A DNA stretch of 64,000 bases from Halocatena marina (lineage in GTDB: Archaea; Halobacteriota; Halobacteria; Halobacteriales; Haloarculaceae): NCBI RefSeq assembly GCF_025913575.1, contig NZ_CP109785.1, positions 1,612,001 to 1,676,000 on the forward strand, in the 5' to 3' direction. Both the position numbers and the translations under genes were made by a program. This document shows, piece after piece, positions 34,731 through 43,246 of the stretch. The stretch's first letter is position 1. Every line of letters starts with the position of its first letter. Under the pieces are notes generated by a model. The model was not told where the DNA came from. It worked only from the letters and a program-made list of their open reading frames with translations, and did no database searches.

Positions 34731-35723
34731 TTATTCAGGCAGATCCATCGCGTGAAAGAGGCGGTACGTGACGAGTTGGGCGGCAAGATCGACGACAGTA
34801 TCACGATCCCCAACATCGGAAAATAGTCCCAATGAAACTCGTCCGTCTGCTGCATCACGATGTCCGCTGACGTTTCCCAATCCCTCGAAGGTACCACGCA
34901 AGAGCTTGCCGACGTGAACGCTTGGACTGGTCGAACGAGCACTCAACTGTATTTCGTCTTCAATCACCCCAAAGATCACGGCAGTGTTGATGCCTTCGAG
35001 GTTGATGAGGAAATCAGCGGCTTGTGGAATGGCGTTGCGCTCGGTTGTTGTACCGACGTGTGAAACGAGTGATGAACTCCGCACTGTTCGATTATCGATC
35101 GCATCGCTCAGCGCGTCGATCGTCGCGGGTGTGTACGGTGGTGTCAGCAACTGTCCGAGAAGATCAAGGTCAACATACGGATGCAGATACTCAGCTGCGA
35201 CGTATTCGTGGATCGTCGCGCCGCGAATGAACTCAAGCGTTTCACGCCGTATCGCAAACAACAACGCCGTTGCTAAGTCTGCTTCTGGTTCGATTTCGAG
35301 ATCGTGAAGATACCCGACCAGAATTGTCGCTGTCGCTCCAGAATCCTCCCGATGAACGAAACGCGCGTCGATTTTGTCGGCTGGATGATGATCAATCACG
35401 ATGTCGATCTGTGTATCGGGTGGTATCTCGTTGTTGATGCCAGGGATCGAATGATCGACGAATGCCGTGAGATCGTGATCCAACGCCATTGTTAAATCGA
35501 ATAAATGTAAATTGATATCGAGAAGATTAACGAATGTACGAGTTTGACGGTGTGAGATCTGACCACTGTAGTAGATATCGATTGTTTTTACACTGTTTTC
35601 GTCAGCTATTCGCTCAAGCGCCAATGCACTAGCGAGACAATCCGGGTCGGGATTGTTGTGGCAGACGATACCAAGAGAGTCATTGTCAGCCAAGAGATTA
35701 GAGAGATCCTGTTCTTTACTCAT
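34731..35723 (-). CDS. DHH-family phosphoesterase (NrnA-like)
   Basis: A 330-residue protein with the DHH/DHHA1 layout: HNNPDPDCLASALALE near residue 22, the DHH element VIDHHPADKID, and the DHHA1 motif GHRDAADGRVSL near the C terminus. NrnA-type enzymes degrade short RNAs (nanoRNase), pAp or cyclic dinucleotides, and which applies here cannot be decided. The usual second Asp pattern is present (NPDPD). Monocistronic on the minus strand. Confidence 0.92.
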   Translation of the reverse strand: MSKEQDLSNLLADNDSLGIVCHNNPDPDCLASALALERIADENSVKTIDIYYSGQISHRQTRTFVNLLDINLHLFDLTMALDHDLTAFVDHSIPGINNEIPPDTQIDIVIDHHPADKIDARFVHREDSGATATILVGYLHDLEIEPEADLATALLFAIRRETLEFIRGATIHEYVAAEYLHPYVDLDLLGQLLTPPYTPATIDALSDAIDNRTVRSSSLVSHVGTTTERNAIPQAADFLINLEGINTAVIFGVIEDEIQLSARSTSPSVHVGKLLRGTFEGLGNVSGHRDAADGRVSLGLFSDVGDRDTVVDLAAQLVTYRLFHAMDLPE

Positions 35724-35881
35724 GTAATGTGTTAACGGTTCGAAAACTATGAATCCAGTGCTGTATGATTTCAGACATTGATCTGAGCACAGTCAATCGT
35801 AATTTAGCTTTTTCTGCTGTGGAGTATTGAAAGGCAGCTCTGATGAGCAATTGATGGTTGAGTGAGTAGTGAGAACCTAAC

Positions 35882-36532
35882 TCATTCAGACATGTCGACA
35901 CCTTCAGTGGCCGCAACTGTCCGGGTGTTTTTCTCAGTCTCGATTCGCCAGCGATCAATCTCTTCCTCGTATGCGGCGAGCTGTTCGCTGATCTGTTCTT
36001 TGAGTTCGTCGTCGACAATGTTCACCTCAAAGACGTAGTTTTTCTCGTTGTCCTGTATCCGTGATACGTTCGCACTAATCAGTTCGTTGTCGAAATAACA
36101 CGGGGAAACTTGCGTCATTACGTGCTTATAGACAGGTTCTTCAGCCGCACGAATTGCTTTTCGCCCTGCTGAATCGACAGCACGGGCCGCATACGTAACG
36201 GCGTCTTTTCCTTCGGAAATTGCCTCGTTGATCTCGCCCTCTATGATATTGTTGGTTGCGTCCGACAGTTCCTTGCCAGCAGTTCGAACGTCTTCATCAG
36301 GCAAGGCGCCTGCCCGCTCACCATCACCTCTTGAGACACTCGCTTGCTCGGCGGTCTTTTCGATAATATCGTCGTTGATTCGCTCGTGGGCTTTTGGCCG
36401 CCACTCGTTCCACTCTTCGAATGATTCGCCGTCAATACCGACAGAATTCAATGCCGCACTGATTCGTTCACCGTGTTCGACGATCGCAACCCACTCCCCT
36501 TCTTGGATGAATCCAAAGACGCTTTCCTTCAT
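35882..36532 (-). CDS. DUF5828-family protein
   Basis: A 216-residue soluble, mostly helical protein resembling the haloarchaeal DUF5828 family: VFGFIQEGEWVAIVEHGERI at the start, EKTAEQASVSRGDGERAGAL in the middle, and VMTQVSPCYFDNELISANVS toward the C terminus. Function unknown. ATG 36532 is preferred because the family usually begins this way. ATG 36679, which overlaps the upstream phosphate transporter stop, would add 49 extra residues. Confidence 0.82.
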   Translation of the reverse strand: MKESVFGFIQEGEWVAIVEHGERISAALNSVGIDGESFEEWNEWRPKAHERINDDIIEKTAEQASVSRGDGERAGALPDEDVRTAGKELSDATNNIIEGEINEAISEGKDAVTYAARAVDSAGRKAIRAAEEPVYKHVMTQVSPCYFDNELISANVSRIQDNEKNYVFEVNIVDDELKEQISEQLAAYEEEIDRWRIETEKNTRTVAATEGVDMSE

Positions 36533-36678
36533 TTGATCAATAAAAGCTCCCATCCGACGAGTAGTCGTCGCAGGCACGTGCCAGTAGACAAACGGTGTTC
36601 TCTGATTGTAAAGTGTGAGTTGAGGTACGAATAGCACCGGCCGCGTAGCGAGGTGCATAGCACACTCACTGTCGCTCA

Positions 36679-37878
36679 TCAGAATACGATTTCGACAGCC
36701 TCCATGATACCGTATCCAACGACAACTGCAAACGCGAATGAACCCACCCACGCAAGTACGGTGTAGAACATCTTTCGAGTGCTCATTCCAGAACCACTCG
36801 CTGCGAAGCCACTGCCGACGACCGCACTGACAATAATCTCGTTAAATGACACTGGAATCCCGAATAGCACAGCCGTCTGTGCGATCGCAAATGAGGGGAT
36901 CAGTGCGGCAATCGATCGCCGTGGACCAAGCGAAGCGTAGTCCTGAGCGATTGCTTTAATCAGCCGTGGGGAACCCATCCACGAGCCTACTAAGAGGCCA
37001 ATACCGCCAAACGCAAGCAGTGCCAGCAACGGCACTGTAATCGAGAGTGAGGCGTCATTGAACGCTGCAAGCAGTGGTCCGACTGCGAGTCCCACTTGGC
37101 TGCCACCCGCTGAAAACGCGACGAGGCCACCGAGTACCAACAGAAAGTGTCGCTGGGCGCTTTCGATATCAGAATCGAGATCCCATCGGAGAATGACTGC
37201 TAACAGGAGAGCGACAATCAGCGAGACGAACGATTGTCCAAAGAGTGGCGACATAGGAAGCTCAAGTCCCGCCGTAACGACCCCTGCAATCGATGCACTG
37301 TCTGAATTGGAACCGAGAAGGCTAAACGGGATATTCGCGAGGACAAGACCAACAACGGCGCCAAGGACAGGTATACTGTGGTGTTCGGAAATGCTATCAC
37401 ATCGGAGCAGCCGCCCTGTGAGATACGCGATGCCGCCGCCAACAAATGGGATGAGAACCCACAGTGTGCCGATCTCGATGTATGCAGCCCACGCAGGATG
37501 CCCTCCGAGAGCGAGGCCAACACCAATCACGGAGCCTGTAACAGTAAACGCCGTTGCGATTGGGTAACCGGTGAAGATACCGACCGCCACGAGACCGGCT
37601 GCAAGCAACAAGAGGACTGTCGCTGCTAACGCGGTGAGCGAGACGCCGCCAACGAGACCAGTACCGACCGCATCCGCGACGTTTTCACCTTGGAGGACGG
37701 CACCAGCGAGTCCGAGTATGCCGACGAAAAAACCAGCCCGCATCACAGAAATGGCGCGTGCGCCAACAGCTGGGGCGAAAGGAGCCGATCCAGACGAGCC
37801 AGCACCGATCGTCCAGGCCATAAAGAGACTCGCCACACCAGCAGTGATGAGGATCAGTAGTTGTTCGACGGGAACCAT
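36679..37878 (-). CDS. PiT-family inorganic phosphate transporter
   Basis: A 399-residue membrane protein of the PiT (phosphate:H+/Na+ symporter) family. It shows the two duplicated halves: an N-terminal GAGSSGSAPFAPAVGARAIS with GENVADAVGTG, and a C-terminal counterpart near GVPVSFNEIIVSAVVGSGFA. It imports phosphate, probably at the cell membrane. The long ORF opens at 38379, overlapping the divergent M20 gene; ATG 37878 (MVPVEQLLILITAGV) is the natural start. The DUF5828 gene lies just downstream on the same strand, probably co-transcribed. Confidence 0.9.
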   Translation of the reverse strand: MVPVEQLLILITAGVASLFMAWTIGAGSSGSAPFAPAVGARAISVMRAGFFVGILGLAGAVLQGENVADAVGTGLVGGVSLTALAATVLLLLAAGLVAVGIFTGYPIATAFTVTGSVIGVGLALGGHPAWAAYIEIGTLWVLIPFVGGGIAYLTGRLLRCDSISEHHSIPVLGAVVGLVLANIPFSLLGSNSDSASIAGVVTAGLELPMSPLFGQSFVSLIVALLLAVILRWDLDSDIESAQRHFLLVLGGLVAFSAGGSQVGLAVGPLLAAFNDASLSITVPLLALLAFGGIGLLVGSWMGSPRLIKAIAQDYASLGPRRSIAALIPSFAIAQTAVLFGIPVSFNEIIVSAVVGSGFAASGSGMSTRKMFYTVLAWVGSFAFAVVVGYGIMEAVEIVF

Positions 37879-37997
37879 GGCTGAGCTACACGAATTGTGA
37901 GGAAAATCCCGAGGCTTGCCCCTGCAGACGCGAAAGAGTTGCTTTGCAAGTCCCTCCGACCGCAATGTATAGTTGTTACTACTGAGAATCATCACGG

Positions 37998-39179
37998 ATG
38001 ACTGTGGTAGATAGAGACGCGGAACTCGAAACGCTCGCACGCGATCTTGTCCGCATCGAATCAGAGAGCCCACCGGGGAACGAAGCCGCTGTTGTCGAAT
38101 GTGTGACTGATTGGTTGGAGACGAATAATATCGACCATCACATTGTGGAGAAGCCGTACGAGGACAGACCACAACTCGCTGCCCGCGTCGGTTCGGGGGA
38201 TCCAACTGTGGTGTACAACGGTCACGTAGATGTCGTTCCCGCTGGCGACCCCGATCGCTGGACGAATAATCCATACGACGGTCACATCGAAGACGGAATG
38301 CTCTATGGGCGGGGGGCAGCGGATATGAAAACAGGGCTGGCAGTGGGGCTGTGTGCGCTCCGGTCGATGCGAGAGACACTCAAAGACGGACACCGGAGCG
38401 GTTCCGTCGTTCTGCACGCCGCGATTGGTGAGGAGACGGCTGATCCCGGCACAAAAACACTCCTTGAAGAAGGATATGATGGTGACTACGGGATTGTTCT
38501 GGAACCGACCGACTTTCGGGTAGCCACGCGGTCGAAGGGACTTGCGTGCTATGAGCTTACGGTCTACGGTGAGCAATCACACGCGAGCCGCCCCGATCAG
38601 GGGAGCAACGCTATCGAGACGGCCGGCCAGCTCCTCGATATCATAGCGGAGTACGACGCTGACCTCCGGAAAAACAAAGACCCTCTCGTCGGCCATGCCT
38701 ACGCGACGGTCACACAGATGGAAGCCGGTACCGATTCGAACATGGCGGTGCTGCCCGAGGAGGCGACTCTTCTACTCGATCGGCGCGTTCTTCCGGCGGA
38801 ATCGCTCGATGATGTGGACAGAGAGATTGTGACGCTGCTCGATCGCCTCGAGACAGAACACGGCGCCGGCGCGTCGTGGCGACGAGTGCAAGAGTATGCC
38901 GCAGCGTCTGTTCCAACGGATACACATCTTGCACAGGTGCTTCGGTCACACGTCGATGCAGTGACTGGAACGCTGCCCGATCCGTGGGGTATTGAAGCCG
39001 CTACCGACGTCCGAAACTTCGTGAACGACGCTGGGATGGAAGCCGTTACGTGGGGGCCGGGGCACCTCGAACAGGCACACACAGTCGACGAATGCGTTGA
39101 TCTGCGTGATGCTGCTGCGGGGCTCGAAATTCTCAAGCGGACAACTGAAGACCTGCTCGAATCAGCAGACAATGGGTGA
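37998..39179 (+). CDS. M20-family metallohydrolase (ArgE/DapE-like)
   Basis: A 393-residue protein with M20 signatures: the first metal ligands in YNGHVDVVPAGDPDRW, the bridging Asp in GRGAADMKTG, the catalytic and ligand Glu pair in IGEETADPG, and the final His in WGPGHLEQAHT. The dimerisation (lid) domain sits in the middle. It probably removes an acyl group from an amino acid or similar compound (ArgE/DapE family). The substrate is not defined by context, as the neighbours are a phosphate transporter and glycosyltransferases. Confidence 0.93.
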   Translation: MTVVDRDAELETLARDLVRIESESPPGNEAAVVECVTDWLETNNIDHHIVEKPYEDRPQLAARVGSGDPTVVYNGHVDVVPAGDPDRWTNNPYDGHIEDGMLYGRGAADMKTGLAVGLCALRSMRETLKDGHRSGSVVLHAAIGEETADPGTKTLLEEGYDGDYGIVLEPTDFRVATRSKGLACYELTVYGEQSHASRPDQGSNAIETAGQLLDIIAEYDADLRKNKDPLVGHAYATVTQMEAGTDSNMAVLPEEATLLLDRRVLPAESLDDVDREIVTLLDRLETEHGAGASWRRVQEYAAASVPTDTHLAQVLRSHVDAVTGTLPDPWGIEAATDVRNFVNDAGMEAVTWGPGHLEQAHTVDECVDLRDAAAGLEILKRTTEDLLESADNG

Positions 39180-39310
39180 ATATTCCTGATGTCATCTGAT
39201 AGACCATATCAAATAATATTGTGATACTATAATGTTCTAAATTCTGATTTTTCGAGAGTACACTGTGTAGACCAGATGCCTTCGGAAGCATATAATATTC
39301 TAAATGAAAA

Positions 39311-41056
39311 TTGAATGTTTCTTATGAGATCCTCTTATCACCGGCTTTTTTACCAGTGCTCGCTTCCGTCGTCGCTGTGCAAGCAGATAGACAATCATCA
39401 CTTCACCCAGTGTTCAACGATGGTCGCGTATGGCTTGTATCTGCGATGATCGTCTCTCTCATCATCTCTGCTGTGTACTACATCACACATCCGTATCCAG
39501 CGTACGGTGCAGGGCTATTTCTCGCAATGGCCGACCAGATACAAGCCACTGGGTATCATTTCCCAACGACTATACCTCACTACACACTCGGAGGCGTTCC
39601 GTTCGCGTATCCACCACTGCAGTTCTTCGTGGTTGCTGTACTGCTCGACCTTGGAGCCGACCCGCTACTTCTCACACGAGTCCTTCCAGGGAGTATCATC
39701 GCACTCTACCTCATTCCATTCTATGCATTGGCAAAAGAAATACTCGGTTCAGTGCAGATAGCGGGCCTTGCGACAGTCATTCTCGCGGCGACCCCTGATG
39801 TGCTGTCGTGGCACCTCTCAGCCGGAGGGATCGTTCGTGCACCGGCGTACTTACTGTTGCTTACCGGACTCTACAGTGGCGTCCGTCTGTTCAAGACCGG
39901 TCAGCGTCAATGGCTTGCATCGTCAGTCGTGCTGTTTGGACTGATGGTCCTCTCACACCCGACGTACACGTCGTTTTTCGCCACGAGCTATCTTCTCTTG
40001 TACGTGGCGTACGATCGGTCGCTGTTGGGATTGGTCAGGGGCGCGTCGGTCGCTGCTGGAGGATTCATCTTGGCGGCACCGTGGTGGACACACGTCCTCA
40101 ACAACTACGGCATGGCAACGATTACTGGCGCTGCCGCCACGCACGAAGGACTCATCAACGAATTACCGCTTATCATCGCTCGGTTGTCCGGACCCTTCCA
40201 CGCAGGAAATGCAATATTGGTGTGGAATGTCCTGATATTCGTCGGGATCGCGGTTTTACTCTGGCGAAGAGAGGGTGTCCTTCCGGCGTGGTTCGCGCTT
40301 GCCGTCTTGGTGATGAATGAGCCCCGATTTCCACTCGTCCCTGGTGTCATGCTCGCTGCCGTCGCGCTGCACTCGCTTCTCACTCATCAGCTCGGAGATG
40401 GAACCGACGCGGACTGGCAGCAATGGCGATCGGTCGCTCGATGGGGAATTCGAGGGTCGGTTGTTGTCGTCGTTGGTTTCATGATCTTCGTTGGCGGCGT
40501 CTACGCGTCGGGTTCGTTGGTCGGTGGCGGTCCGTCGATGGTTTCGTTCATTGATGACGACGACATGACAACAATGAATTGGGTACAAAATGAAACGCCA
40601 CCCGACGCCAAGTTTGTCGTGCTCGGTGATGCTGGAGAGTGGTTCCCGTACTTCACCGACCGTACGATGCTCGTTGGCCGATGGGGTGTCGAGTGGACCA
40701 CTCCTGCGGAGTACCGAGCGCAACTCACGAAGTACTGGGAACTTTCGACCTGCCACACCGAACAGTGTCTCACAGAGACATTGCATCGACACAACGTGAA
40801 TCCCGAGTACGTGTATGTCCCGACTGAACAGTACGCTGCGCTGGGGATTGTACAACACCAACCACCGTCGATGCGCCAAACACTCGTTGATTCCGAGAGA
40901 TATCAATTAGAACACGAGAGTGAAGGAGCAGCAGTGTTCCGAGTTGTCGGAGAACAGGACATCACTCGGGAAAACAGTAGTCATTCGCAGTCCACGTCTT
41001 CTCGTAGAACAACGACCGCCATCACTACCGAGAACGTGGGTGACGGCGTAGCGTAG
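39311..41056 (+). CDS. Multi-span glycosyltransferase-like membrane protein (GT-C type)
   Basis: A ~580-residue polytopic membrane protein. It has about 11 hydrophobic segments, a loop typical of GT-C enzymes after the first helices (HPYPAYGAGLFLAMADQI) and a soluble C-terminal domain from about residue 400 with MNWVQNETPPDAKFVVLGDA. This resembles haloarchaeal glycosyltransferase-family-39-like proteins. It may transfer sugars to lipid or protein in surface glycans. The start is uncertain: TTG 39311 precedes a TATA box at 39289-39297 too closely, and GTG 39356 is an alternative. It is convergent with a GT2 gene. Confidence 0.78.
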   Translation: MNVSYEILLSPAFLPVLASVVAVQADRQSSLHPVFNDGRVWLVSAMIVSLIISAVYYITHPYPAYGAGLFLAMADQIQATGYHFPTTIPHYTLGGVPFAYPPLQFFVVAVLLDLGADPLLLTRVLPGSIIALYLIPFYALAKEILGSVQIAGLATVILAATPDVLSWHLSAGGIVRAPAYLLLLTGLYSGVRLFKTGQRQWLASSVVLFGLMVLSHPTYTSFFATSYLLLYVAYDRSLLGLVRGASVAAGGFILAAPWWTHVLNNYGMATITGAAATHEGLINELPLIIARLSGPFHAGNAILVWNVLIFVGIAVLLWRREGVLPAWFALAVLVMNEPRFPLVPGVMLAAVALHSLLTHQLGDGTDADWQQWRSVARWGIRGSVVVVVGFMIFVGGVYASGSLVGGGPSMVSFIDDDDMTTMNWVQNETPPDAKFVVLGDAGEWFPYFTDRTMLVGRWGVEWTTPAEYRAQLTKYWELSTCHTEQCLTETLHRHNVNPEYVYVPTEQYAALGIVQHQPPSMRQTLVDSERYQLEHESEGAAVFRVVGEQDITRENSSHSQSTSSRRTTTAITTENVGDGVA

Positions 41057-41172
41057 CGTTCGATCAATTCAATCAGAGACCCAGCACGAAGCACTCCACC
41101 GGCCCCCGATAATCGAAACGAGTAGACTGACCAGCAGGGGTTGGGTCCGCTGTGCGTTTTCTGCTGTCCGCA

Positions 41173-42495
41173 TTAGTGCGTTTTCTCGACGTGATACCAC
41201 TCTCCAGTCCAACTGATCACGTACTCGGTCAATGCTTTCGTCGCTACGAGACCATAGAGCGGGAAAATGATCGGCGTCAACAGCCACCCCCAGCCCACCC
41301 GCTCAACCGTCCCATTGGAGTAGTCGACACATCGTATGAGACCGGTGATCCCAACCACCGTGACGACTGGGAGAAGGACTACTGTTTCGGCACTGACGAT
41401 AAATAACACCATGAACTTCGATGTGAGTGAGAGAAGCAGGATATTTCCGGCAACGGTGCTCAAACAAATTCCCAGACTCAGCAGGTCACGACGATTCTGT
41501 GGAGGGAGACTCTCACGAAGCAGCGCATGAAACACTTGGGCGTAGCCACTCATCCATCGTTTGCGCTGCCCCCACCAATCGCCGACTGTATGAGCAGCTT
41601 CAATCGTGGACGGATACTGCGTCATTTCTCGTACATCGAGGCCTTGTTTGTAACATTGATACGCGAAAGCGTAATCTTCCGTGAGCATCGTCGGATCGTA
41701 ACCTCCGGTCGCCTCGACGGAGCTTCGGTGCATGACAACGGCTCGACTGGCAGCCATTCGAAATTCGGTGAAATAATAGAGCAATCGTCGTCCGGTGTAA
41801 CTCAACAGAATGGATTCATAATACGCGATCGTCTCTATGATACCAGTTGTGCGGGGAACCGTCCGTCCCTGTACGATATCACACTCCTCAAGTGTAGCCG
41901 CTGCACTCCGGAGAAACTGTGGATGAACGGATTCGTCGGCATCGAAGACAGCAATATAGTCCGACTCGGTTGTCTCGATAGCGAAATTGATAGCATCAGC
42001 CTTCGATCCAGAATAGCGCGTATTGATACGGCACTCGACATCAGCGTCGGTTGCAGCCGCAAGCGTTCTCGCCCGTTGAATACTCGCTTGATCGTCAGGT
42101 TCGCACACGATACAGACGCTAACAGGCACCGTCGATTCCACCAGACTAGAGACGCTCACATTGAGGATATCAGCATCTCTGTAGACGGGAACGATCGCCG
42201 TTATCGATCGGGGGTCCGAGACATCAGTGCGTTCGTCTCTGTCGTGATGGTTGAGGATCTGCGCGAGGAACAGTATCCCAGACAACAGTATAACACCGGT
42301 GAATGTAACAGCCGAGACGACTGCCTGCAGCGTGACGACAATAATACTCACCACGATCAAGTCGAGACGGACGGTTATGATTGCCAACCCTCGCAGTAGT
42401 TCGTGGGCGAATATCCAGCCAGATATACCAATAAAGCAAAGGCGATCCAACCATCGCCGGAAAGACAACCGCGATAGCCATCGACTATGACGCAT
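41173..42495 (-). CDS. GT2-family glycosyltransferase with membrane helices
   Basis: A 440-residue protein with an N-terminal hydrophobic part (two helices), then a GT2 domain: ITAIVPVYRDADILN, DYIAVFDADESVHP (the DxD-type metal site), MLTEDYAFA and the QRKRWMSGYAQ (Q/RxxRW-like) motif. C-terminal helices follow. This is the cellulose-synthase/hyaluronan-type arrangement. It probably makes a surface polysaccharide or glycolipid. ATG 42495 (MRHSRWLSRLSF) overlaps the stop of the upstream 127-residue gene. With the convergent GT-C gene it forms a small surface-glycan patch. Confidence 0.9.
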   Translation of the reverse strand: MRHSRWLSRLSFRRWLDRLCFIGISGWIFAHELLRGLAIITVRLDLIVVSIIVVTLQAVVSAVTFTGVILLSGILFLAQILNHHDRDERTDVSDPRSITAIVPVYRDADILNVSVSSLVESTVPVSVCIVCEPDDQASIQRARTLAAATDADVECRINTRYSGSKADAINFAIETTESDYIAVFDADESVHPQFLRSAAATLEECDIVQGRTVPRTTGIIETIAYYESILLSYTGRRLLYYFTEFRMAASRAVVMHRSSVEATGGYDPTMLTEDYAFAYQCYKQGLDVREMTQYPSTIEAAHTVGDWWGQRKRWMSGYAQVFHALLRESLPPQNRRDLLSLGICLSTVAGNILLLSLTSKFMVLFIVSAETVVLLPVVTVVGITGLIRCVDYSNGTVERVGWGWLLTPIIFPLYGLVATKALTEYVISWTGEWYHVEKTH

Positions 42496-42868
42496 ACTGC
42501 CGATCATCCTCCCAAAAATAGCCACACACTCGGTGCAAGATGCGAGGAGAGTCGTCTCCACCGACGCCTGTCCAGCCCGCGCGTACGACCCAATCGACGA
42601 GGTCGAGCGTTCTGGTAGAGACCAAGAGAGGCCAAACGTACAGCATCACAGAGACCATCGAGCTGATGCGGGCATCGTTGAATTCGATCCATCGCTGTTC
42701 GACGAATGCAGCGTTCTGAGTCGCAGTATCCACGAGACGTCTCGACTGCGCTGTTTCGTTTGCGAACGTGACATCAGTTGCTGTAAAAATATCGCACCGA
42801 CTGCGATCGATAAGCTGTGTTATCGTGGCGTCATCAGAACTGCACACTCTTGATAGGACTTCTGACAT
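42485..42868 (-). CDS. Hypothetical protein coupled to GT2
   Basis: A 127-residue protein from ATG 42868 whose stop overlaps the GT2 start, implying translational coupling. It is soluble or weakly membrane-associated with one hydrophobic stretch (SMVSVMLYVWPLLVSTRTLD), and it is rich in Asp/Arg/Thr. Not recognised. Its coupling suggests a role with the glycosyltransferase. Confidence 0.6.
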   Translation of the reverse strand: MSEVLSRVCSSDDATITQLIDRSRCDIFTATDVTFANETAQSRRLVDTATQNAAFVEQRWIEFNDARISSMVSVMLYVWPLLVSTRTLDLVDWVVRAGWTGVGGDDSPRILHRVCGYFWEDDRQYAS

Positions 42869-43246
42869 GACTTTCGACTTCTGTCTGACCAACAGTTGCG
42901 AAAGACTGCTCTTCCCTTCGATATGAAAGTACTGGCTGACGATGCGATCACCGTATCCAAACTCACTGTATTCTGTCCTAACACCCCGTAATATCGTGTG
43001 AGTACCCAGTCAGAGGGCTAATTCGATCCTGTTACTTCCTCAGTAAGAAAAACTGATACTGTTGGTCATCCATCAAGATGCGTTTCTCACGACCGACCCT
43101 CGGTAGGGATCGCCTCAAGCGCGTTCGGATCATCAGTGATCCCAGCAATCGATATCGGATGAACGATGGTCGTCGTGCTGTCCAGTATAGAAAGACCGAT
43201 CGATACGGCGGCCACGGCCATTGACAGCCATCTCTGGATGGTTCGT
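42869..43246. other. Intergenic region with a candidate micro-ORF
   Basis: 378 bp. On the minus strand, 43087-43221 reads as a 44-residue frame from ATG 43221 with a hydrophobic start (MAVAAVSIGLSILDSTTTIV) and end (GITDDPNALEAIPTEGRS). It immediately follows the S9 peptidase gene on its strand and could be a small membrane protein; I do not call it firmly. Confidence 0.3.
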
